From Chersky-840 sp036511675 (GTDB taxonomy: Bacteria > Actinomycetota > Acidimicrobiia > Acidimicrobiales > UBA8190), in NCBI GenBank assembly GCA_036511675.1, contig DATCBU010000095.1, positions 1-64,000 on the forward strand: a stretch of 64,000 bases of DNA, in the 5' to 3' direction. Numbering within the stretch: position 1 is the stretch's first letter; every line of letters starts with the position of its first letter. The position numbers and the translations under genes were made by a program. Under the pieces are notes generated by a model that saw only the letters and a list, made by a program, of their open reading frames with translations, ran no database searches and was not told the DNA's origin. Below are positions 16,423 through 23,966 of this stretch, in pieces.

Positions 16423-17769
16423 ATGCGAGCGCGCCGACGAGGCTGGGCGCCGGCAATTACCCCACGTACCGGGGTTGTCGTCCTACTCTCCGTGTGCGCA
16501 ATGACGCTGGTCGCCTGCTCGTCCAAGAAGGCGCCCTCGGCGACGTCATCGACCCAGGCCTCGACCCCCACGGGGGGATCGGGCACCTCGGGCACCTCGG
16601 GCCCGTCCCCCGGTGTGAAGGGCACGTCGGTGACCGTGGGCCAGGTCGACGACCTGTCCTCGCCCATTCCCGGCTTGTTCAAGGGGGCCGAGGACGGGAC
16701 CAAGGCCTACTTCGCCTATATCAACAGCAAGGGCGGGGTGAACGGCCGGAGGATCATTCTCGATGCCCAGGACAGCACCTTCCAGGGGGGCCAGGTGGCC
16801 ACGGTCACCGGCAACCAGATCCGTACCGAGTTCGCCCTCGTGGGCGGGTTCTCCCTACTCGACTCGGCGGAGAAGCCCCTGATCGACCTGGCCCGCGTCC
16901 CCGACGTCGGGTTCTCGTTGAGCCCCGGGCTGTCGACGGACCCCTACCTCTACAGCCCGCTGCCCAACCCTGAGAATTACTACCCGCTCAATCTCTTCAA
17001 GTACCTGAAGAAGACGTACCCGCAGGCCGTGAAGAAGGTGGGGATCATCTGGGAGAACGCCACGGCTTCGACCACGGCCGCCGAGACCGCCGTCGAGGCG
17101 GCCATGAAGGCGTCGGGCTTCCAGATCGTCTACGACCACGGCGTGGGCCCCTTCGACACCAACTTCCTCCCCGACATCATCTCGATGAAGAGCAAGGGCG
17201 TGAAGTTGTTCTTCTCGACCGAACTGCCCGACAACTACGCGGCCACGCCGGCCAAGCAGTTCCAGCAGCAGAACTTCAAGGCGATCAACATCGAGGGCGC
17301 GGCGTACTCGAGCCAACTGCTCAAGCTGGCGGGCAGTGCCGCCAACAAGATGTACATCGAACAGGGGTACGCCTTGTACCTGGGGCAGGATGCCAAGTCC
17401 GTCCCGGCCGTGGCCTTGTTCGACAAGTGGATGAAGAAGGTCGACCCCAACCCCAACTTCGAGATCGAGGCCGTGTACGGCTGGGCCTCGGCTGAGCTCT
17501 TCGCCCAGGCCTTACAGACCGCCGGCAACCCGCCCACGAGGGCCGGGCTCATCGCCGCGCTCAACAAGGTGACGTTCTTCGACGCCGGCGGGCTCGTCCC
17601 CCCCAGCGACCCGGCCCAGGCCGTGCCCTCGGGGTGCTTCCTCATGGCGCAGGTGCAGAACGGCAAGATCAAGCGGGTGGCGCCGACGGCGACGGCCGGC
17701 TTCTACTGCGGCTCGAACAGCTTCTTGAAGGAGCCCGGCTACACGGCGATGATTCGGCCGACGTCGTAG
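16423..17769 (+). CDS. Liv-type ABC transporter substrate-binding lipoprotein
   Basis: Extracytoplasmic substrate-binding protein of 448 residues, Peripla_BP_6 (branched-chain amino-acid type). Signal peptide with Arg-rich start and lipobox LVAC; the lipid-attached Cys is about residue 32, followed by a Ser/Thr/Gly linker. The mature domain starts with VTVGQVDDLSSPIPGLFKGA and has the INSKGGVNGRRI motif typical of LivK-like proteins. ATG 16423 has GAGAGGG 5 nt upstream; GTG 16396 with GAGGGG is an alternative. It heads the transporter operon. Family members bind amino acids, amides, urea or small aromatic and lipid-derived acids, so the substrate is open; lipid-gene neighbours and the KstR-like box favour a carboxylate. 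Confidence 0.9.
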   Translation: MRARRRGWAPAITPRTGVVVLLSVCAMTLVACSSKKAPSATSSTQASTPTGGSGTSGTSGPSPGVKGTSVTVGQVDDLSSPIPGLFKGAEDGTKAYFAYINSKGGVNGRRIILDAQDSTFQGGQVATVTGNQIRTEFALVGGFSLLDSAEKPLIDLARVPDVGFSLSPGLSTDPYLYSPLPNPENYYPLNLFKYLKKTYPQAVKKVGIIWENATASTTAAETAVEAAMKASGFQIVYDHGVGPFDTNFLPDIISMKSKGVKLFFSTELPDNYAATPAKQFQQQNFKAINIEGAAYSSQLLKLAGSAANKMYIEQGYALYLGQDAKSVPAVALFDKWMKKVDPNPNFEIEAVYGWASAELFAQALQTAGNPPTRAGLIAALNKVTFFDAGGLVPPSDPAQAVPSGCFLMAQVQNGKIKRVAPTATAGFYCGSNSFLKEPGYTAMIRPTS

Positions 17770-17833
17770 GGGGCCCGATGGACCATCGCAAGGCTCGGAT
17801 CTCGGGCACGAGCCCGCCGGAGTGCGTGGCGCG

Positions 17834-19804
17834 GTGACCGTATTCCTCAGCTATCTCATCGCCGGGCTCGTCTTCGGGGCGATCTACGCCGTCAGTGCCA
17901 GCGGCCTGGTGGTCACCTACAACACCACCGGCATCTTCAACTTCGCCCACGGCGCCATGGGCATGGTGATGGCGTACCTGTTCTGGCAGCTGTGGCAGGG
18001 ATGGGGCCTGCCCGAGCTGGTCTCGCTCGCCATCGTCCTGTTCGTGGCGGCTCCCGTCCTCGGGGTCGTGGTCGAACGGGTCGTCATGCGCCCGCTCTAC
18101 GGCGCGGCGACGAGTATCCGTTTGGCCGTCACGCTGGGCCTCCTCCTAGTGCTGGTCGGCGCGGCCGGCGCCATCTGGAGCCCGACGGCCAACACGTACA
18201 ACACGCCCGAGCTCTTCACCGGCAACCCCATCTCGGTGGCGGGGATCACCCTCTCGTGGGAGCAGCTCATCACCGTGGCCGTGGCCATCGCGGTGGCGAT
18301 CTTCTTGCGGGTGTTCTTCCGTCGCACTCGCACCGGCGTGGCCATGCGGGCCGTGGTGGATGACCCGAGCCTGGCGTCGCTGGCCGGGGCACCCTCGGGA
18401 CGCATCTCCGCCTACGCCTGGATGATCGGCGTCATGTTCGCCGGGCTCGGTGGCATCCTGCTCGCACCCAGCGTGCAGGGCATGAACATCCAGACCCTCA
18501 CCCAGCTCGTGATCTACGGCTACGCCGCCGCCGTGGTGGGGCGGTTGCGCAGCCTGCCCATGACGTTCCTGGGGGCGATGATCCTCGGGGTGGCCAACGC
18601 CATGGCCATCGGCTACGCCCCGGAAGGGGTGAAGAACGACGTCGACGCGGCGCTGCCCATGGCGATGTTGTTCCTGGCACTGCTCCTCATCCCCGAGGTA
18701 CGCCTGGCCATCGGCCGGGTGGTCCGGGTGCGACCCCCGCGCGTGGCCAGCGCCCGGACCACGCTCACCGGCGCCGTGGTGGTCGTCGTGGCCGTCGTGG
18801 TGCTCGGAGCCGTGTTGACCGGCGACAACCTCTTCACCATGGGCAACGCGCTGGCGTTGTCGCTCCTGGCCTTGAGCCTCGTGCCCCTATCGGGGTACGC
18901 CGGCCAAGTCTCGCTGTGTCAATTCACGTTCTTGGGCATCGGGGCCGTGACGATGCACGCCGTCGACGGGGGCAGCTCGGTACTCGGGCTCCTGGCCGCC
19001 ATCGGGGTGTGCGCCGGGGTGGGTGCGGTGCTGGCGCTGCCGGTATTGCGCCTCCGGGGCCTGTACCTGGCCCTCGCCACCTTGGCCTTCGCCGTGCTGA
19101 TGGACAACGTGTTCTTCCAGTCGAGCTCGGTCATGGGCGTCGGCGGTACCGTGGCTGTCGGTCGTCCCGACATCTTCGGCATGCACTTCACCACCGATCG
19201 CGCCTTCGACGTGTTCCTCGCCATCATCCTGGGGCTCTGCCTGATCGGGGTGGGGGCGCTGCGCCGGGGGCGTTTCGGCCGCCGCCTGGTGGGCATGAGC
19301 GACTCACCCGCGGCGTGCAGCACCGTCGGGTTGAGTCTCACCGTCACGAAGCTGCTCGTGTTCGCCTTCTCGGCCGGGATGGCAGGCCTGGCGGGCGCGC
19401 TCTACGGCGGGATCTCGACGGTCGTCGGGGCCCAGCAATTCAGCTTCCTCTTCAGCATCGCCATCTTCGTCGGGGTGACGCTCGCTGGTGTCAATCTGCT
19501 CACCGGTGCCGTCCTGGCCGGGGTGTTCGTGGCCGTCGGCCCCGTCATCGGCTCGCACATCCCGCAGATCCCCAACCTGACCCAGCTGCTCATCGGCTTC
19601 GGGGTGGTGACCATCGGGCGCAATCCCAACGGTATCGGCAAGTTCTACGCCGAGGTCACCGACTTCTGGAACCGGCGCCAAGGGCGTTCGGGACAGATCC
19701 TCGACCAGCTGGACTCCGGTGCCGGGGTCCCGGTGCCAGAATCGGTCCCTGCTCCGGCATCGGCCATGAGCGCGGTGGGGGCGGAGGTGAGCTCCGTTGT
19801 CTGA
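17834..19804 (+). CDS. LivH-LivM fused permease
   Basis: Fusion of both membrane subunits of a Liv-type importer, about 656 residues. The N-terminal half is LivH-like (LIAGLVFGAIYAVSASGLVV, then NTTGIFNFAHGAMGM). The C-terminal half from about residue 320 is LivM-like (LVPLSGYAGQVSLCQFTFLG, then LRLRGLYLALATLAFA). Each half has about 8-9 membrane helices. GTG 17834 was chosen by comparison with LivH starts and has GGAG 11 nt upstream; GTG 17822 is an alternative. The end overlaps the ATPase gene by 8 nt. Confidence 0.9.
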   Translation: MTVFLSYLIAGLVFGAIYAVSASGLVVTYNTTGIFNFAHGAMGMVMAYLFWQLWQGWGLPELVSLAIVLFVAAPVLGVVVERVVMRPLYGAATSIRLAVTLGLLLVLVGAAGAIWSPTANTYNTPELFTGNPISVAGITLSWEQLITVAVAIAVAIFLRVFFRRTRTGVAMRAVVDDPSLASLAGAPSGRISAYAWMIGVMFAGLGGILLAPSVQGMNIQTLTQLVIYGYAAAVVGRLRSLPMTFLGAMILGVANAMAIGYAPEGVKNDVDAALPMAMLFLALLLIPEVRLAIGRVVRVRPPRVASARTTLTGAVVVVVAVVVLGAVLTGDNLFTMGNALALSLLALSLVPLSGYAGQVSLCQFTFLGIGAVTMHAVDGGSSVLGLLAAIGVCAGVGAVLALPVLRLRGLYLALATLAFAVLMDNVFFQSSSVMGVGGTVAVGRPDIFGMHFTTDRAFDVFLAIILGLCLIGVGALRRGRFGRRLVGMSDSPAACSTVGLSLTVTKLLVFAFSAGMAGLAGALYGGISTVVGAQQFSFLFSIAIFVGVTLAGVNLLTGAVLAGVFVAVGPVIGSHIPQIPNLTQLLIGFGVVTIGRNPNGIGKFYAEVTDFWNRRQGRSGQILDQLDSGAGVPVPESVPAPASAMSAVGAEVSSVV

Positions 19805-21356
19805 GCTCGCCGTCGAGGAGATCTCCGTCCGCTTCGGCGGGCTCCAGGCCCTCCAAGATGTCAATCTCGAGGTGCACGCCGGTGCCGTGAACGGCCTCAT
19901 CGGGCCCAACGGGGCCGGCAAGACGACATTGTTCAACGTCATCACCGGACTGCAGCCACCCACGCAGGGCCGGGTGCGTCTGAGCGGTGAGGACATCACG
20001 GGCGTCGCGCCCCATCGCCGGGCGCGACTCGGCATCGCCCGCACTTTTCAGCGACTCGAGCTGTTCGGAACCCTGACGGCACGCGAGAACGTCCAGATGG
20101 CGGCGGAGACCCGGCGGCGGCGCCCGACGGGCACAACCTCGCGCGCCGAAGCCGACATCATCCTCGCCCACGTCGGGCTGTCCCATGTCGCCGACGAGCC
20201 CACCGACCTGCTGCCCACCGGTCTGGCCCGACTGGTCGAGCTCGGTCGGGCCCTAGCCACGGGGCCCTCGGTGCTGCTGGTCGACGAACCGAGCTCGGGC
20301 CTGAACCAGGAGGAGACCGTCGAGCTCGGGCGCGTCCTCGTGGACCTGGCCCACCGGGGCATCGCCGTGCTGTTGGTGGAGCACGACATGAGCCTCGTGA
20401 TGACCATCTGCGACCACGTGAGTGTCCTCGACTACGGGGCCATCATCGCCAATGGCGACCCGGCCACGGTCCAGGCCGACCCCGCCGTGCAGGCCGCCTA
20501 TCTCGGTGCGGTCGAAGACGACCCCGCTTCGCAACCCTCGTCGCCGGTCTTCGTGGGCTCCCCCGCCACCCCGGCGCGCCCGGGGCCCGGGCCCTCGGCC
20601 TCCACCATGGTCGCCTTCCCCACGCCGGCCCCGATGACGGCGAATACCCCGATGTTGTCGATCAGCGACGTCTCCGCCGCCTATGGGCGCATCGAGGTCG
20701 TCCACGGGGTGTCGCTCGAGGTTCCCGAAGGGTCGGTCTACGCGCTGCTCGGCCCCAACGGGGCCGGCAAGTCCACATTGCTCAAGGTGGCGAGCGGCCG
20801 GATGCCGGCCACGTCCGGCACGGTCACCTTCGACGGCGAGGAGATCCGTCGACCGGTGCCCGACCGCCTCGCCCGCAAGGGGTTGTGTGCGGTGCCCGAA
20901 GGGCGCGCCGTGTTCCCCAACCTCACCGTCGCCGAGAACCTCCTCATGTACAGCTACCGCAGCAGGGCGACCAAGGTGGCCGACCTCGAAGAGCAGAGCT
21001 ACGCCCGGTTCCCCGTCCTCGGGGAGCGGCGCCGGCAGTTGGCGGGACGCCTCTCGGGAGGCGAGCAGCAGATGCTGGCGCTGGCCCGGGCCCTGTTCAC
21101 GAACCCGCGCATGCTCCTGCTCGACGAGATCTCCATGGGCCTGGCCCCGCTCGTGGTGGCCGAGCTCTACGAGCTCGTGGCGCAGGCCGTTGCCGACGAA
21201 GGCATCACGATCCTGTTGGTGGAGCAGTTCGCCCAGACCGCGCTGGCCATCGCGGATCAGGCCGGGGTCATGGTCAACGGCCGCCTCGTGCGTGCGGGGT
21301 CACCGGCGGAGGTCGGCGAGCACCTGCTGGACGCCTACATGGGCGAAGCGGGCTGA
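19797..21356 (+). CDS. LivG-LivF fused ATP-binding protein
   Basis: Double ABC ATPase of 519 residues in which LivG-like and LivF-like subunits are fused. The first domain has GPNGAGKTT at about 39-47, a degenerate signature LPTGLARLVELGRAL, and LLVDEPSSGLN. The second has GPNGAGKST, LSGGEQQMLALARAL and LLLDEISMGLAP. The two are joined by a Pro-rich linker of about 50 residues. The start is TTG, overlapping livHM by 8 nt, with GGAGGTG upstream. With the fused permease and one binding protein the importer needs only three polypeptides. The first signature lacks the LSGG core, so the two ATP sites may not be equivalent. Confidence 0.9.
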   Translation: MSELAVEEISVRFGGLQALQDVNLEVHAGAVNGLIGPNGAGKTTLFNVITGLQPPTQGRVRLSGEDITGVAPHRRARLGIARTFQRLELFGTLTARENVQMAAETRRRRPTGTTSRAEADIILAHVGLSHVADEPTDLLPTGLARLVELGRALATGPSVLLVDEPSSGLNQEETVELGRVLVDLAHRGIAVLLVEHDMSLVMTICDHVSVLDYGAIIANGDPATVQADPAVQAAYLGAVEDDPASQPSSPVFVGSPATPARPGPGPSASTMVAFPTPAPMTANTPMLSISDVSAAYGRIEVVHGVSLEVPEGSVYALLGPNGAGKSTLLKVASGRMPATSGTVTFDGEEIRRPVPDRLARKGLCAVPEGRAVFPNLTVAENLLMYSYRSRATKVADLEEQSYARFPVLGERRRQLAGRLSGGEQQMLALARALFTNPRMLLLDEISMGLAPLVVAELYELVAQAVADEGITILLVEQFAQTALAIADQAGVMVNGRLVRAGSPAEVGEHLLDAYMGEAG

Positions 21357-21358
21357 GC

Positions 21359-22228
21359 TCAGACCTTCTGCGCCACGATCTCTTCGCTGACCTTCCACAA
21401 TCTCCGGGCCGCCTCGTCGTCGCGCGCCGCGGCGGAGGGAGTGCGGGGCTTGCATTTCACGAAGTACCGGCCCGTGACGGTGGCCACGTCGGGAGAGGAC
21501 GCCAGGTAGATCGACGTGCGCGCCCCCTGCTCGGCGCTCAGGACGAAGGGCTTGATGACCTTGAGCCCGAAGGCGAGCACGCCCGACGTGTCGCCGTCGC
21601 GGCCGTACCCGGTGGCGACGACGCCGGGGTGCAGGCAGTTGACCGTGACCCCGGTCCCCTCCAGTCGTCGGGCCAGCTCGGTCGTGAAGTAGATGTTGGC
21701 GAGCTTCGACTTCGAGTAGACCTGCATGCCGCTGTACCCGAGCGACGATTGCAGGTCATCGAAGTTGAGTCCCTTGCGCGCCCCTTTGTGGGCGGTAGAG
21801 GCCACGTTGACCACCCGTGACGGCGCGCTGTCCTTGATGCGGTCCAGGAGCAGCTCGGTGAGGACGAAATGCCCCAGGTGGTTGACGGCAAACGTCGCTT
21901 CCAGGCCCTCGTCGGTCTCTTGTCGACTCGACAGCACCACGCCGGCATTGTTGACGAGGACGTCGATGCGGTCACAGCGCGCCAGGATCTCCGCCGCGCC
22001 CCGGCGGGTCGAGGCGATGCTCCCGAGGTCGAAGACCACGAGGTCGACGCCGTCGTTCCCCGAGCGGGACCGGATCTGGGCTACGGCCGCCTCGCCGCGG
22101 GCGCGGTCGCGCACCGTGATCAGGGTCTTGGCTCCGGCCTTGGCCAGGGCGACGGCGGTCTCGAGGCCGATGCCGGAATTCGCTCCCGTGATGACCACCG
22201 TCTTGCCCGTCATGTCGGCGACGTCCAT
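21359..22228 (-). CDS. Short-chain dehydrogenase/reductase
   Basis: NAD(P)-dependent oxidoreductase of 289 residues. The cofactor motif is TGANSGIG near residue 12-19, followed by NNAG, a Ser in NVAST and the catalytic YSKSK. The order and spacing match the retinol-dehydrogenase-like classical SDRs. ATG 22228 has GGAGG 8 nt upstream and was preferred over ATG 22243. It is convergent with the Liv operon (2 bp between stops). Neighbouring lipid genes suggest a lipid or steroid alcohol/ketone substrate, which is inference. Confidence 0.9.
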   Translation of the reverse strand: MDVADMTGKTVVITGANSGIGLETAVALAKAGAKTLITVRDRARGEAAVAQIRSRSGNDGVDLVVFDLGSIASTRRGAAEILARCDRIDVLVNNAGVVLSSRQETDEGLEATFAVNHLGHFVLTELLLDRIKDSAPSRVVNVASTAHKGARKGLNFDDLQSSLGYSGMQVYSKSKLANIYFTTELARRLEGTGVTVNCLHPGVVATGYGRDGDTSGVLAFGLKVIKPFVLSAEQGARTSIYLASSPDVATVTGRYFVKCKPRTPSAAARDDEAARRLWKVSEEIVAQKV

Positions 22229-22378
22229 CGATCCATCCTCCATCGTCGGGCCGGGAAGCCGGCCTGCACCCGGGATCGACCTTAGATCCACCGGGAGAGC
22301 CAGGCGGCGTGGGGGTCGCCGGGCCTCTCGACCCGCTCGTTGCCGGAGACCCCCCCGACCCCTGTACGGTGACGGGCC

Positions 22379-23251
22379 GTGCCGATGCCAACCGACGTCG
22401 GGGTGGTCGACTGCATGATCGGGTTCCCGAGCGCCCGGGCCGCCCGGCGCTTCGACTTCCTCAAGCCACAGCTGCGCGACGAGGAGAGTGCGTCGTCGGA
22501 CTCACCCATCTCCTACATGTTCAAAGACGACGACCCCAATCGAGTGACCGAGGAAGACGATCCCGTGGCGGTGACCCTTCGGGAAATGGACCGCTTCGGC
22601 ATCGCCATCGGACTGGTGGGACTGGCGGGTTCGGTCGTCGACCGCGCCCTGTCCGAGCATCCGCACCGCTTCAAGGCGAACCTCGAGGCCCTGGACCCCA
22701 ACGACATCACGGGAGCCGTGCGGCGCATCCGAGAGGCACATACCGACCACGGCATCAAGGCGGTCACCACGTTCCCGGCGGGGTGCAACCCCCAGGTGCC
22801 CGTCAGCGATCGCCGCTACTACCCCGTCTACCAGGCGTGCATCGACCTCGACCTGCCCATCGTCGTCAACGCCGGGATCGCGGGGCCGCGTGTGCCATCG
22901 GCGTGCCAGGACGTCATGCATTTCGACCAGGTCTGTTACGACTTCCCGGAGCTGCGCATCGTCATGCGACACGGAGCCGAGCCCTGGGAGGAGCTGGCCG
23001 TGAAGTTGATGCTCAAATGGCCCGGCCTGCACTACATGACGAGTGCCTTCGCCCCCAAGTACTACCCGAAGGCGATCATCGACTATGCCAACACGCGGGG
23101 TGCCGACAAGATCATCTACGCCGGGTACTTCCCCATGGCCCTGACCTTGGAGCGCATCTTCTCCGAGTTGGCCGACGTCCCCTTGCGCGACCACGTATGG
23201 CCGAAGTTCCTGCGCGAGAACGCCATGCGGGTGTTCAAGCTCGACCACTGA
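22379..23251 (+). CDS. Amidohydrolase-2 family metal-dependent hydrolase
   Basis: TIM-barrel hydrolase/decarboxylase of the amidohydrolase 2 family (PF04909), 290 residues, GTG start. Visible landmarks are MDRFGIAIGLVGLAG, KAVTTFPAGCNPQVPVSD, IVMRHGAEPWEE with a likely metal His, and the C-terminal DKIIYAGYFPM. The first barrel strand has VVDCMIGFP where many members have the metal pair HxH, so the metal site may be incomplete. These proteins act on carboxylates such as aromatic decarboxylation products. It is divergent from the SDR gene. Confidence 0.82.
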   Translation: MPMPTDVGVVDCMIGFPSARAARRFDFLKPQLRDEESASSDSPISYMFKDDDPNRVTEEDDPVAVTLREMDRFGIAIGLVGLAGSVVDRALSEHPHRFKANLEALDPNDITGAVRRIREAHTDHGIKAVTTFPAGCNPQVPVSDRRYYPVYQACIDLDLPIVVNAGIAGPRVPSACQDVMHFDQVCYDFPELRIVMRHGAEPWEELAVKLMLKWPGLHYMTSAFAPKYYPKAIIDYANTRGADKIIYAGYFPMALTLERIFSELADVPLRDHVWPKFLRENAMRVFKLDH

Positions 23252-23276
23252 CCTCGACGGTGGCGTCCGACGACGT

Positions 23277-23966
23277 TCAGTCGGTGAGGCCCTTGAAGTA
23301 GTCCCCGCGCCGTGACTCCCAGCTGGCGAGGTCGAGCTCGCCAGGTGACGCCGAGCGTCCCGTGAGCCAGGCCAGGAGCTGTCGCCTCTCGACCCCGTCG
23401 GCCAGGCGCCCCGGGACCGTGGCCAGGGTGAGCTGCAATTCGCGCCGGACATAGTCCTCGGCCCAGTCCTGCGGGCTGTAGTCGACCCCCATGTCGACAT
23501 GGTGAATCTCCACCTCGCGCCACCGGAAGTACGGCAAGGCCCGACACGGCCACGGCCGTCCCCGCGACAGCCCGTTGCCGTTCCACGCCTCGGGTGTCAT
23601 GTCCACCCACGCCGTCTCCAGCTCGGTGACCGACCGCATGGTGTCGTCCACCAAGGCCGACGCGCTGCGACCCGCTCCGGCCTCGATGGCACCCGCTCGT
23701 TCCTGGCGTCCGCCCGCGTATTGCTCGACCGCATCACCGTCGAGGGCGGCGCGCAGCATGCGAGTGTGGGAGTCGGCGTTGCGCGCCAGATGGGTGATCA
23801 CGTGCCCCACGGTCCAACCCTCGAGCCGGCTCGGGCCGTGCACGGCGGCGTCGTCGAGGTCCGACACCGTGGCGACCAGCCGGTCGTGCGAAGACTGGCA
23901 CTCGCCCCACACCGTCTCGAGCTCGGCCCGGGTCCCCGGCGCGGTGTGCGGGTCGTCGCTCGGCAT
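23277..23966 (-). CDS. Maleylpyruvate isomerase family mycothiol-dependent protein
   Basis: Protein of 229 residues in the DinB-like four-helix bundle family that includes mycothiol-dependent maleylpyruvate isomerase. The N-terminal domain has EGWTVGHVITHLARNADS with the first metal His, and a later REVEIHHVDMG supplies the Glu and His ligands. The family uses mycothiol as thiol cofactor in actinobacteria. The start ATG shares one base with the valS stop (TGATG), so it is co-translated with valS. The substrate is unknown. Confidence 0.85.
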   Translation of the reverse strand: MPSDDPHTAPGTRAELETVWGECQSSHDRLVATVSDLDDAAVHGPSRLEGWTVGHVITHLARNADSHTRMLRAALDGDAVEQYAGGRQERAGAIEAGAGRSASALVDDTMRSVTELETAWVDMTPEAWNGNGLSRGRPWPCRALPYFRWREVEIHHVDMGVDYSPQDWAEDYVRRELQLTLATVPGRLADGVERRQLLAWLTGRSASPGELDLASWESRRGDYFKGLTD

